From assembly GCF_030553075.1 (NCBI RefSeq), contig NZ_CP130701.1, positions 3,038,001 to 3,102,000 on the forward strand: a DNA stretch of 64,000 bases, written 5' to 3'. This DNA is from Halomonas sp. I5-271120 (GTDB lineage: Bacteria > Pseudomonadota > Gammaproteobacteria > Pseudomonadales > Halomonadaceae). The position numbers and the translations under genes are program-made. Position 1 is the first letter of the stretch. Each line of letters opens with the position of its first letter. Under the pieces are notes generated by a model, which saw only the letters and a program-made list of their open reading frames with translations, searched no databases and had not been told where the DNA came from. This document shows, piece by piece, positions 25,858 through 34,631 of the stretch.

Positions 25858-26888
25858 GCTGCACTGGTTCCATCTGTTGTCAGGGTCCGTGGCGAGCCTT
25901 CGGCGCCGTGACAAAACAGTTCGTCCACGAAATGAAGTTGATCCCGGGCGCTCTCCAGGATGTTGAAACGGGCCCGGTGGGCTTTGAGTTCGTCGGCCGG
26001 GCAGTGCCAGGCCAGATACCATCCCAGGTGCTTGCGCGCGATGCGTACGCCCATGTGTTCCCCATAGAAGTCGTGCAGGGCGTTGAGGTGCCCTTGCATC
26101 ACTCGGCGACGCTCGTCCCGAGAGGGGGCGGGCAGTATCGTGCCGTGGCGCAGATAATGGTCAGTTTCCTGGAAAATCCAGGGATTGCCCTGTGCGCCAC
26201 GCCCGATCATCACCGCATCCGCACCAGTATAGTCGAGGACGGCGGCTGCCTTGGCCGGAGAATCGATATCACCATTGGCGAATATCGGCATCGACACAGC
26301 ATCCTTGATGGCGGCGATGGTGTCGTACTCGGCATAGCCGCTGTAACGCTGTTGGCGATGGCGACCGTGTACGGCGAGGGCCTGGATACCGGCGGCTTCG
26401 GCGAGCTTGGCGACCCGCACGCCGTTGTTGCTGTCGGCACACCAGCCGGTGCGAATCTTCAGCGTCACCGGGATGTCGACGGCGGCGACCACGGCGTCGA
26501 GAATCTCGGCCACCAGCGCCTCGTCGCGCAGCAGCGCCGAGCCTGCGGCCTTGTTGCAGACCTTCTTCGCCGGACAGCCCATGTTGATATCGATGATCTC
26601 GGCGCCCTGGTCGGCGTTGAGGCGCGCTGCTTCGGCGAGCATCTCGGCATCGCCGCCGGCGATCTGCACGCTGCGCGGCCCCGGCTCTCCGCTATGATCG
26701 AGCCTCAGGCGCGACTTGCGTGTATGCCAGAGGGCGGGATCGGCGGTAACCATCTCGGAGACCACTAGGCCAGCGCCCAACTGCCGGCAGAGCTGGCGGA
26801 AGGGGCGGTCGGTGACGCCGGCCATGGGGGCCAGGATCACGCGATTGGTCAAGCGGTGCCGACCGATGGCGGGAAGGCTAGCGGACAT
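25854..26888 (-). CDS. dusB: tRNA-dihydrouridine synthase DusB
   Basis: FMN-dependent reductase that modifies uridines in tRNA. The FMN-binding start VILAPMAGVTDRPFR, the catalytic Cys in DINMGCPAKKVCNKAAGSALL near residue 100, TLKIRTGW, AVHGRHRQQRYSG and GADAVMIGRGAQGNPWIF are all present. The length is 344 residues, with about 20 extra at the C-terminus. ATG 26888 is preferred; ATG 26921 would add 11 residues. It is transcribed with fis. Confidence 0.96.
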   Translation of the reverse strand: MSASLPAIGRHRLTNRVILAPMAGVTDRPFRQLCRQLGAGLVVSEMVTADPALWHTRKSRLRLDHSGEPGPRSVQIAGGDAEMLAEAARLNADQGAEIIDINMGCPAKKVCNKAAGSALLRDEALVAEILDAVVAAVDIPVTLKIRTGWCADSNNGVRVAKLAEAAGIQALAVHGRHRQQRYSGYAEYDTIAAIKDAVSMPIFANGDIDSPAKAAAVLDYTGADAVMIGRGAQGNPWIFQETDHYLRHGTILPAPSRDERRRVMQGHLNALHDFYGEHMGVRIARKHLGWYLAWHCPADELKAHRARFNILESARDQLHFVDELFCHGAEGSPRTLTTDGTSAA

Positions 26889-26985
26889 GGGCGTCACGGG
26901 GTTGCTCGAACAGGGGGGCATATCATACCCATCGACCGGCGTCGGGTGAAGGTGAAAATGCGCCTTTGCCGAGCCGGTCGTGGCG

Positions 26986-27900
26986 TCAGCCGCCGATGCG
27001 GTACCCTTCAAGGCGAACCCAGCCCTCGCGTTCCTCGGGTTCGGCCATGCTAAGTCCTTGGGCCAGATAGGCTTCCAGTACCTCGTCGGCCTGATGGGCG
27101 AGGATGCCCGAGAGGGCCAGGCGACCACCGGGGGCGACGTGCCCGGCGATGGTGGGTGCCAGTTCGATTAGCGGGCCGGCCAGGATGTTGGCGACGACGA
27201 TCGGGTAGCGGTCGGCGCTGAGCTGCTCGGGGTAGTAGAGCGCCAGCCGGTCGGCTTCGACCTCGTTGCGCTCGGCGTTGTCTCGGCTGGCGGTGAGGGC
27301 CTGAGGGTCGATATCGCTGCCGGTGGCCCGCAGAGCGCCGAGCTTGAGGGCAGCGATCGCCAGGATGCCCGAGCCGCAGCCCACGTCGAGTACCTCGCGG
27401 CCATCCAGCTCGCCGGCAACCGCCAGGCCATCGAGCCATTCGAGGCACAGGGCGGTGGTGGGGTGGGTGCCGGTGCCGAAGGCCAGACCCGGGTCGAGTC
27501 GCAGGTTGACGGCGTCCGCGTCTGGCGCCTCCTGCCAGCTCGGCACGATCCACAGGCGGCTGCCCATCTTCAGCGGGGCGAAGCCGTCCATCCATTCGCG
27601 CTCCCAGTCGCGATCGGCCAGCAGCTCATACTCGATCTCGGGGCACGGCTCGTCGGGGACCTCGGCGGCCCAGGCCGCGCGGACCTGATCCAGCATGGCG
27701 TCGATGCCTTCCAGGTCGTCATAGAGCCCGGTCAGGACCGTCTCGTCCCACAGTGGCGTGGTACCCCGGTCGGGTTCGAAAACGGGGTCGTCGTGGGCGT
27801 CCTGCAGCGTAATGGCGCTGGCGCCCTCGGCGAGCAGCAGCTCCTCGAGAATCTCGGCCTGAGCCGGGGCGATGCGAGCCTTGAGTTGTAACCAGGGCAT
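26986..27900 (-). CDS. prmA: Ribosomal protein L11 methyltransferase PrmA
   Basis: PrmA trimethylates several amino groups of ribosomal protein L11. The N-terminal L11-recognition domain (MPWLQLKARIAPAQAEILEELL) is followed by the class I methyltransferase core: LAFGTGTHPTTALCLEWL, LDVGCGSGILAIAALKLGA near residue 170, and VVANILAGPLIELAP with the NxL-type substrate motif. The 304 residues are of normal length. It lies between accC and dusB, the common gammaproteobacterial order. Confidence 0.97.
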   Translation of the reverse strand: MPWLQLKARIAPAQAEILEELLLAEGASAITLQDAHDDPVFEPDRGTTPLWDETVLTGLYDDLEGIDAMLDQVRAAWAAEVPDEPCPEIEYELLADRDWEREWMDGFAPLKMGSRLWIVPSWQEAPDADAVNLRLDPGLAFGTGTHPTTALCLEWLDGLAVAGELDGREVLDVGCGSGILAIAALKLGALRATGSDIDPQALTASRDNAERNEVEADRLALYYPEQLSADRYPIVVANILAGPLIELAPTIAGHVAPGGRLALSGILAHQADEVLEAYLAQGLSMAEPEEREGWVRLEGYRIGG

Positions 27901-27930
27901 GGCGTCGGTCTCTCGTTAAAAATCTCGGTG

Positions 27931-27966
27931 AAAAACGCCAGCGGGGCGGCATAGGCCGCCCCGCTG
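27931..27966 (-). terminator. Terminator of the accBC transcript
   Basis: A perfect 12-bp stem (27939-27950 with 27955-27966) with a four-base loop is followed on the minus strand by five T residues. It lies between accC and prmA, so accBC can be terminated before prmA-dusB-fis-purH. Confidence 0.9.
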
Positions 27967-28058
27967 AGGGGAAATCGCTCGACACACCTGTCGTTAATAC
28001 CTGTCGGTGACCCCCGGGGTGAGCTGATCGTCACGTCGTCCCAGGTTCGCGTTCAGGT

Positions 28059-29399
28059 TCAGGACTCGAGTTTTTTCTCCAAGTAGTGGATGTTGACCCC
28101 GCCCTGCTGGAAATAGCCGTCGCGGACCAGATCCTTCTGCAGGTCGATGTTGGTCTTGATGCCTTCCACCAGCAGCTCGTCCAGCGCGTTGCGCATGCGC
28201 GTCAGGGCATTCTCGCGATTCTTGCCCCAGGTGATCAGCTTGCCAATCAGGGAGTCGTAGTGGGGCGGCACCGAGTAGCCGGTGTAGAGGTGCGAGTCCA
28301 TGCGCACGCCGAGGCCGCCCGGCGCGTGATAGAGGGTGACCTTGCCCGGCGACGGCATGAAGGTGCGCGCATCCTCGGCGTTGATGCGGCACTCGAAGGC
28401 ATGACCGTTGAGGACGATGTCCTCCTGGCGAACCGACAGCGGCAGGCCTGAGGCGATGAGCAGCTGTTCCTTGACGATGTCGATGCCGGTGACCATTTCG
28501 GTGACCGGGTGCTCGACCTGCACGCGAGTGTTCATCTCGATGAAGAAGAACTCGCCATTCTCGTACAGGAATTCGAAGGTGCCGGCGCCACGGTAGCCGA
28601 TTTCGATGCAGGCATCGGTACAGGCCTTGAGGACCTGAGCGCGGGCTTCAGGGTCGAGCCCAGGTGCCGGCGCTTCCTCCAGTACCTTCTGATGGCGGCG
28701 CTGCAGCGAGCAGTCGCGGTCATAGAGGTGCACGGCATTGCCCTGGCCGTCGGCGAGTACCTGCACCTCGACGTGGCGAGGCTGCTCCAGGTACTTCTCC
28801 ATGTACACGGTGCCGTCGCCGAAGGCGGCATTGGCCTCGTTCTGAGTCACGCTGATCGAGGAGAGCAGGTGAGCTTCGCTGTGCACCACGCGCATGCCGC
28901 GCCCGCCGCCGCCTGAGGCCGCCTTGATGATGACCGGATAGCCGATGCGGCGAGCCACCGCCATCGCTTCTTCCGGGTCCTCGGGTACCGCGCCGTCGGA
29001 GCCGGGAACCGTCGGTACGCCGGCCTTCATCATCGCCTCGATGGCGCTGACCTTGTCACCCATCAGGCGAATGGTGTCGGCGCGCGGGCCGATGAAGGTG
29101 AAACCGGAGCGCTCGACCTGCTCGGCGAAGTTGGCATTCTCGGAGAGGAAACCATAGCCCGGATGAATGGCATCCGCGTCGGTGACTTCCGCGGCACTGA
29201 TCAGCGCCGGGATGTTCAGGTAGGACTTCGCCGAGGAGGCCGGGCCAATGCACACCGCTTCGTCCGCCAGGCGCACATGCATCAGTTCACGGTCGGCCTG
29301 GGAATGCACCGCCACGGTCTTGATGCCCAGCTCTTTGCAGGCACGCAGGATGCGCAGGGCTATCTCGCCACGATTGGCGATGAGTACCTTGTCCAACAT
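28059..29399 (-). CDS. accC: Biotin carboxylase AccC
   Basis: ATP-dependent carboxylation of the biotin on AccB, the first half-reaction of acetyl-CoA carboxylase. The 446-residue ATP-grasp enzyme has [20 protein letters not shown] at the N-terminus, the glycine-rich ATP loop [14 protein letters not shown] near residue 160, [17 protein letters not shown], and the metal/bicarbonate region [16 protein letters not shown]. It follows accB after 46 bases and matches the standard accBC order. Its cofactor is produced by the biotin operon elsewhere in this window. Confidence 0.98.
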   Translation of the reverse strand: MLDKVLIANRGEIALRILRACKELGIKTVAVHSQADRELMHVRLADEAVCIGPASSAKSYLNIPALISAAEVTDADAIHPGYGFLSENANFAEQVERSGFTFIGPRADTIRLMGDKVSAIEAMMKAGVPTVPGSDGAVPEDPEEAMAVARRIGYPVIIKAASGGGGRGMRVVHSEAHLLSSISVTQNEANAAFGDGTVYMEKYLEQPRHVEVQVLADGQGNAVHLYDRDCSLQRRHQKVLEEAPAPGLDPEARAQVLKACTDACIEIGYRGAGTFEFLYENGEFFFIEMNTRVQVEHPVTEMVTGIDIVKEQLLIASGLPLSVRQEDIVLNGHAFECRINAEDARTFMPSPGKVTLYHAPGGLGVRMDSHLYTGYSVPPHYDSLIGKLITWGKNRENALTRMRNALDELLVEGIKTNIDLQKDLVRDGYFQQGGVNIHYLEKKLES

Positions 29400-29445
29400 C
29401 TTGTATCCGCCCAGGTTGGAATGGAAAGAGGAGGTGAGAATGGCC

Positions 29446-29898
29446 TTAGCCGATGACCAGCATGGGCTGGTCGTATTCCACCGGTTCGCCGTCTTCGGCC
29501 AGGATGGCTTCGATGACGCCGTCCTTGTCCGCTTCGATCTGGTTCATCATCTTCATGGCTTCGACGATGCAGATCGTTTCCCCTTTCTTGACGCTCTGAC
29601 CGACTTCGACGAACGCCTTGGAGCCCGGTGCCGGAGCGCGATAGAACGTGCCGACCATCGGCGAATTCACGGTATGGCCGGTGGGCTCGGCCGGGGCGGC
29701 TGGCTCTGCCGATGCCGCAGGCGCTGCCGGAGCGGCAGCGGGTGCCGCCGGGGCTGCAGCGGCCGGGGCCGGCTGATAGGCCACGCCGTTGGGGTGACGG
29801 CTGATACGAACCGACTCTTCGCCTTCCTGAATCTCGATTTCGCTGATGTTGGATTCTTCCAGCAGCTCGATCAGCTTCTTGACCTTGCGGATATCCAT
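29446..29898 (-). CDS. accB: Biotin carboxyl carrier protein AccB
   Basis: Carrier subunit of acetyl-CoA carboxylase. The 150-residue protein has a short N-terminal helix ([17 protein letters not shown]), an Ala/Pro-rich flexible linker (about 43-70), and a C-terminal biotinyl domain with the target Lys in [13 protein letters not shown]. The protruding thumb ([18 protein letters not shown]) typical of AccB is also present. It is the first gene of the accBC unit, with roughly 195 bases upstream before dsbD's end that likely carry its promoter. Confidence 0.98.
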   Translation of the reverse strand: MDIRKVKKLIELLEESNISEIEIQEGEESVRISRHPNGVAYQPAPAAAAPAAPAAAPAAPAASAEPAAPAEPTGHTVNSPMVGTFYRAPAPGSKAFVEVGQSVKKGETICIVEAMKMMNQIEADKDGVIEAILAEDGEPVEYDQPMLVIG

Positions 29899-30093
29899 GA
29901 GTCTGTCTCGATCGGGTGATAAGGGGTGGGTCTGGTGGGCAGGTTGCTCCGGCTCAGGGCGCTGTCAACCTGCTCAAACTTTGTCTAGATCACGGCATGA
30001 TGTTGCACGATGCCGCTGATAATCGCCTCTGGACGGCGTGTCGGCGGAGTGTGCCGAAAAAAACGGGTCATGTCCAGTGACGGTCGGAGCCAC

Positions 30094-31983
30094 TCAGGCT
30101 GAGTGCCCGGCGGGCCCATCGCGCTTGGCAAACCATTCCAGCAAGGCGCTCAGGTGATCGGCAAAGGGAGCGGCTTCCACTTCACCTTGAATGCGGGCAT
30201 CTCTGATTTCCTTGCCGGCGTTAAAGAACAGCAGGCTGGGTGGCCCAAACAGCTCGAAGCGCTCGAGCAGGGCGCGGCTTTCAGCGTTGCTCTCGGTCAC
30301 ATCGACGCGAATGCGATAAAAGTCGTCGAGCCGTGCCGCCACCTGCGGGTCGGGGAAAACGTCGCGCTCCATGATCTTGCAGGATATGCACCAGTCGGCA
30401 CTGACGTCGACGAAGGCCGGTTGGCCGCTGCGAGCGGCACGGTCGAGTTCGGCGTTGAGCCCCGCGAGCCCCGTGACCGTGGTGAAGCGTGGCGAGGCAG
30501 CGGGTTGGCTGACGCTGGTGGCGGCAGTGTTGGTTTGCCAGGCCAGCGGACGTAGCGGGTCCTCGGCGCCGCCGGCCGCTCCGACGACCAGAGTGAGCCC
30601 CCAGGCCAGCAGCATAAGCCCCCCGGCCTGACCCAGCCGAGCAAGCCCCTTGGGATGATCGAAGCGCAGGGCGCCCAGCGCCAGGGCGCTGCCAATGGCC
30701 AGCGCACCCCACAGCAGCAGCGTCAGCGGCCCCGGCAGCAGGCGCTCAACCAGCCAGATCGCAATGCCCAGCAAGAGCACGCCGAAGGCGGACTTGACGT
30801 GCTGCATCCAGGCGCCGCTGCGGGGAAGCAGCGTGGCCCCGAAGGTGCCGACGATCAGCAGCGGTACGCCCATGCCCAGCGCCAGGGCGAGCAGGCCCAG
30901 CCCACCCATGGCGGCATCGCCGGTAGATGAGATAAACACCAGAGCACCGGCCAGGGGGGCCGAGACGCAGGGCGAGACCACCAGTACCGATAGGGCGCCG
31001 GCCAGCGCCAGTCCCAGCGGGCCGCTCTGCTGAGCGCGGTCCTGCCAGGCGTCGAGGCGCTGGGTGAGCCTCGCGGGCAGCCGCAGCTGGAAGACACTGA
31101 ACATGGCCAGTGCGAACACCACGAACAGCGCGGCGAAGGGAATCAAGACCGCCGGAGACTGCAGGCGTGCCTGGAGATTGAGCCCTGCACCGAACAGTCC
31201 CATCAGCACGCCGACGCCGGCATAGGTCAGCGCCATGCCGGTGACGTAGCTGCCGGACAGCGCGAAAGCGCGCAGCCGCGAGGGCCGCTGGCCGACGATG
31301 ATCGAGGCAAGGATCGGCATCATCGGCAGTACGCAGGGGGTAAAGGTCAGCCCCAGCCCGGCGAGGAAAAAGAGGCCCAGCACCAGTGCCGGGGAGGCAT
31401 CCTGCAACAGGTTGCTGAACTGGCCGTCTTCGCTGGTCAGTGAGGACGCCTCAGGCGCCGTCTCGGCGGGCTCGATTGTATCCTCCTGTGGCGAAGAGGA
31501 GGGCGGTGCGAAGGCCGCCGGGGCGGAGCCTGGCAAGGCAGTCAGTTCAACCTGCTGCGGGGGATAGCAGAGCCCGGCTTCGGCGCAGCCCTGATAGTGC
31601 AGGGTGACGTCGATCGAGTCGGCGTCGCCTGGATCTTTGATAGGTACCGGGAAGGTGACGCGATCATGGAAGACATAGACCTCGCCGAGGAACTCATCCT
31701 TCTTGAAGGTGCCGGCAGGCAAGACGGGCTCGCCAAGCGTTACCTCGGAGCTGTCGGTGCTGATGCTCAGTCGGTGGCGATAGAGATAGTAGCCATCGGC
31801 GGCCTCGATGCCGACCATCAGACGGTCGCCGTCGATCCAGGCCTGAGGGCTGAAGGCTTCCTCTACCGGCAGGAAGTCGCCATTGCTGCCACCCGAGGGA
31901 AACAGCTGGGCCTGTACCGGAAGCGAAAAGGTCAGCAGCAGACCAAAGGCGAGAAACATGAACCGTGAGATCAACGTCAACAT
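30094..31983 (-). CDS. dsbD: Thiol:disulfide interchange protein DsbD
   Basis: DsbD carries electrons from cytoplasmic thioredoxin to the periplasm to keep DsbC, DsbG and cytochrome-c maturation reduced. The 629 residues have a signal peptide ending VQA/Q, an alpha domain with Cys133 and Cys139 (CAEAGLCYPP), an eight-helix membrane domain with Cys217 (FTPCVLPMMP) and Cys339 (VSPCVSAPLAG), and a thioredoxin-like gamma domain with Cys532/Cys535 (DWCISCK). All six redox cysteines are present. ATG 31983 has an AAGG site; a longer frame to 32031 would spoil the signal peptide. Confidence 0.96.
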   Translation of the reverse strand: MLTLISRFMFLAFGLLLTFSLPVQAQLFPSGGSNGDFLPVEEAFSPQAWIDGDRLMVGIEAADGYYLYRHRLSISTDSSEVTLGEPVLPAGTFKKDEFLGEVYVFHDRVTFPVPIKDPGDADSIDVTLHYQGCAEAGLCYPPQQVELTALPGSAPAAFAPPSSSPQEDTIEPAETAPEASSLTSEDGQFSNLLQDASPALVLGLFFLAGLGLTFTPCVLPMMPILASIIVGQRPSRLRAFALSGSYVTGMALTYAGVGVLMGLFGAGLNLQARLQSPAVLIPFAALFVVFALAMFSVFQLRLPARLTQRLDAWQDRAQQSGPLGLALAGALSVLVVSPCVSAPLAGALVFISSTGDAAMGGLGLLALALGMGVPLLIVGTFGATLLPRSGAWMQHVKSAFGVLLLGIAIWLVERLLPGPLTLLLWGALAIGSALALGALRFDHPKGLARLGQAGGLMLLAWGLTLVVGAAGGAEDPLRPLAWQTNTAATSVSQPAASPRFTTVTGLAGLNAELDRAARSGQPAFVDVSADWCISCKIMERDVFPDPQVAARLDDFYRIRVDVTESNAESRALLERFELFGPPSLLFFNAGKEIRDARIQGEVEAAPFADHLSALLEWFAKRDGPAGHSA

Positions 31984-32247
31984 CCTTGCAGGTATTCGGA
32001 GCTTTTGGACAGGTAGAGAGTAAGGCGGCAAGTGTTTGAGTCAGGTATAACCCAAATATCACTCAGTTATCACCACAGCCGGAAGTCAGCGTTTGTCTGC
32101 GACCGAAACGCTCGACAGGAGTTCCTCGGTCGTGGAAACCTCTCAGGCATTCACCTGCTAGGATAACTCATACGCCTTGTCGGCTTCATGCCCAGCATGC
32201 GGCGGCAGTGCGTGCGAATCCCTTCCCAATCGCCAAGGACCTAGACG

Positions 32248-33606
32248 ATGTCATTGTTCGGATCACGCAAGGCCCGCCCCACCCGGCCCACGGATATTCT
32301 GGAACGCCCCGACTACGGCTGGGTGTGGAAGCCGCTGCTGGGACTGGTCGTTGTCTATCTGGTCGTGACCCTGGCGCTGGGTGCCTGGTGGAGCCTGACG
32401 CCGGACGGTTTCGACGTGCAGCAGGCCAGTGCCGAGCAGCGTGGCCGGCTTGCGTCTGACGCTCCCGGCGCGGCGCCGCTTGATACCAGCCCGGCAGGGC
32501 GCGGGGCGGTGATCATAGCGACCCAGATGACGCTGCTCGATACGCTGCTCGACAAGCAGGGTGGCTATCTGCGTAACGACATGCTGCCGCCGGGACTATG
32601 GCTCGACAACATGCCTGCCTGGGAGCTTGGCGTGCTCAAGCAGGCCCGCGGTGAAGCGCATACTCTGGTGGAAAAGAGCGCCATGCAGCCGGGAGCGTTG
32701 AAAGAGGCCCAGGAGCGGCTGGACGGCGACAGCCAGGACTGGCTTTATCCTTCCACCGAACACCGCATAGCCAAGGCTCGCGATGCCTACGCAGTGGTGC
32801 TGGATGATCTCAATCAGCAGCGTGATGCACTGCCGGCTGAAGGCGATGTGCCGGCGTATTGGCTGTCGCGCGTGGCCCGGCGCCTGGATGAGCTGACCTA
32901 CCGTCTGTCGGCCAGCGTCGCCGACCCAGAGGCCCTGCGCGAACTCGAGGTGGATGTCGATCAGTTGCCGGGCCGGACGCCCTGGTACCGGGTTGACGAT
33001 ATTTTCTTCGAGGCGCGCGGTCAGGCCTGGGCGCTGGAGCATCTGCTAGCCGCCATGGTCGCCGACTACGGTGACGTGATGGCCGCCGCCGATGCTGAAC
33101 CTTTGGTGGAGCGCCTGCAGGCCGAGCTCAAGCAGGCTCAGCGGACACTGTGGAGCCCGGTGGTACTAAACGGTACGGGGTTTGGCATCTTTGCCAACCA
33201 CTCGCTGATGATGGCCGCCTATACCCAGCGCGCCGCGAAGCTGGCCGAGGCGCTTTCCGGTCGTCTGGCGGGTGTCAGTGCGCCGGACGCCTCGCTGAAT
33301 CAGTCGGCTGATCCGTCAGCGCAAGAGCCCATGGCCACTCAGGCCGGAGCCGAGACAGGTGCTCAGGCGGAAGCCCAGGCGGAAGCCCAGCCCCAGGCTC
33401 AAGATGAAACCAGCGCTTCGGCGGCCGACGAAGCAGCGTCGCCGGATGCAGAGGCCAAGGCGCCCGGCACCACACCCGACACGGCCGCTGCCGATGAATC
33501 ACCGGCCGCTCCATCGTCTGGCAGTGACGAGGCGAGTGCCGGTGAGCCGTCTGCCGACTCGGCTGAGCCGGCGGTTGATGGGGCGGATACAAACGCGGAT
33601 AGCTAG
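32248..33606 (+). CDS. DUF2333-family membrane-anchored protein
   Basis: A 452-residue protein of a family without known function, common in gammaproteobacteria and some alphaproteobacteria. A short cytoplasmic start (SLFGSRKARPTRPTD) is followed by one membrane segment (about 29-52). The periplasmic part contains the family core QMTLLDTLLDKQGGYLRND, PPGLWLDNMPAWELGVL and LNGTGFGIFANHSLMMAAY. The last ~110 residues are an Ala/Glu/Asp-rich low-complexity tail with repeated AQAEAQ units, probably unstructured. It is a single-gene unit between dsbD and ppa. Confidence 0.8.
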   Translation: MSLFGSRKARPTRPTDILERPDYGWVWKPLLGLVVVYLVVTLALGAWWSLTPDGFDVQQASAEQRGRLASDAPGAAPLDTSPAGRGAVIIATQMTLLDTLLDKQGGYLRNDMLPPGLWLDNMPAWELGVLKQARGEAHTLVEKSAMQPGALKEAQERLDGDSQDWLYPSTEHRIAKARDAYAVVLDDLNQQRDALPAEGDVPAYWLSRVARRLDELTYRLSASVADPEALRELEVDVDQLPGRTPWYRVDDIFFEARGQAWALEHLLAAMVADYGDVMAAADAEPLVERLQAELKQAQRTLWSPVVLNGTGFGIFANHSLMMAAYTQRAAKLAEALSGRLAGVSAPDASLNQSADPSAQEPMATQAGAETGAQAEAQAEAQPQAQDETSASAADEAASPDAEAKAPGTTPDTAAADESPAAPSSGSDEASAGEPSADSAEPAVDGADTNADS

Positions 33607-33692
33607 AAATCTGCAAGTCGCCAGGCAGTGAGCTATGTCATGTCAGAGAGGCGGTGTAGAAGCAATGCAGACGAGTGGCGGAAACGAGAGGT

Positions 33693-33734
33693 AACGAGAA
33701 GGTAATGACGAGAAGGCAATGACGAGAAGGTAAT
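33693..33734. repeat. Three 14-bp tandem repeats
   Basis: Units at 33693-33706, 33707-33720 and 33721-33734 read (g/a)acgagaagg(t/c)aat; the three copies differ at two positions only. A shorter related piece precedes them. Confidence 0.85.
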
Positions 33735-33735
33735 G

Positions 33736-33763
33736 AAAAGGGGCGCTCAATGAGCGCCCCTTC
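33736..33763. terminator. Bidirectional terminator between DUF2333 and ppa genes
   Basis: Stem ggggcgct (33740-33747) pairs with agcgcccc (33753-33760) around a five-base loop, flanked by four A on the left and two T on the right. It serves two convergent genes. Confidence 0.8.
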
Positions 33764-33808
33764 TGCGTTGTGCCCGATATTGCGGCAGGTGTTTCTGCTT
33801 TGCTGTTT

Positions 33809-33840
33809 ACCTACTTACCGATATACCTACTTATCTATAT
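33809..33840. repeat. 16-bp imperfect tandem repeat, A/T-rich
   Basis: acctacttaccgatat (33809-33824) is followed by acctacttatctatat (33825-33840), with a third degenerate piece after it. The surroundings are much richer in A/T than the rest of the window. Confidence 0.7.
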
Positions 33841-33918
33841 ACCGGCATACCTATTTATTACCTGGGGCCGTCGTCCACCGCTATGCGACTGGCGGGATCG
33901 GTTCAGGCTTTTTCGTAT

Positions 33919-34449
33919 TCAGGCTTTTTCGTAGGCGGCAGCGGCCTTTTCGATCGCCTTGCGAGCGGCGTCGGCGCCGTCCCAGGACTCGACCTTGACC
34001 CACTTGCCCTTCTCGAGATCCTTGTAGTTCTCGAAGAAGTGAGCGATCTGCTGGCGCAGCAGCTCGGGCAGGTCGGTGACTTCCTGAATGTCGTCATACA
34101 GGGCAGTGAGCTTCTGGTGCGGCACGCAGACCAGCTTGGCATCTTCGCCGGCTTCGTCGGTCATGTTCAGGATGCCGACTGGGCGCGCGCGGATCACGCT
34201 ACCAGGCTGCACTGGATAGGGGGTTACCACCAGTGCGTCCAGCGCATCGCCGTCGTCGGCCAGGGTGTCCGGGATATAGCCGTAGTTAGCCGGGTAGAAC
34301 ATCGGCGTGGCCATGAAACGGTCGACCAGCAGCGCATCGAGGTCCTTGTCGATTTCATACTTGATCGGCGCATGGTTGGCAGGAATCTCGATGGCGACGT
34401 AGATGTCGTTGGGGAGATCTTTGCCGGCGGGAATCTTGTCGAAGCTCAT
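33919..34449 (-). CDS. ppa: Inorganic pyrophosphatase Ppa
   Basis: Soluble family I pyrophosphatase that hydrolyses PPi. The 176-residue protein has the E-x7-K-Y-E segment ([17 protein letters not shown]), [22 protein letters not shown] with the Asp metal ligands near residues 65-70, and [10 protein letters not shown]. The start is ATG 34449 ([17 protein letters not shown]), as in the family; the open frame continues upstream without homology. A PPi-dependent phosphofructokinase about 2 kb away would compete for the same PPi pool. Confidence 0.97.
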   Translation of the reverse strand: MSFDKIPAGKDLPNDIYVAIEIPANHAPIKYEIDKDLDALLVDRFMATPMFYPANYGYIPDTLADDGDALDALVVTPYPVQPGSVIRARPVGILNMTDEAGEDAKLVCVPHQKLTALYDDIQEVTDLPELLRQQIAHFFENYKDLEKGKWVKVESWDGADAARKAIEKAAAAYEKA

Positions 34450-34631
34450 CGTCGCGTCCTTGGGTGGGCAGTAATCGTTGCCTGTAAAGTCTGGCGAATT
34501 ATACGAACTGCGCGGCGCGATTACCAATGCGACGAAGGCCGTCATGGGCTCCGAGGGGGCCTCTGAATGTGTATGATAGGTCCAACCTCTATCAGGAGGG
34601 GGTATGGCCGCCGAATCAAGGAGACAGACAG

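Larger units (their letters stand above)
33607..33918. other. Intergenic repeats and terminator between DUF2333 and ppa genes
   Basis: A 312-base gap with three imperfect 14-bp repeats (33693-33734), a strong hairpin (33740-33760) and an A/T-rich section containing a 16-bp tandem repeat (33809-33840). No gene is supported. Confidence 0.7.

Noticed and set aside
33809..33860. Replication iterons
   Set aside because: Only two good copies, no replication gene and chromosomal housekeeping neighbours.
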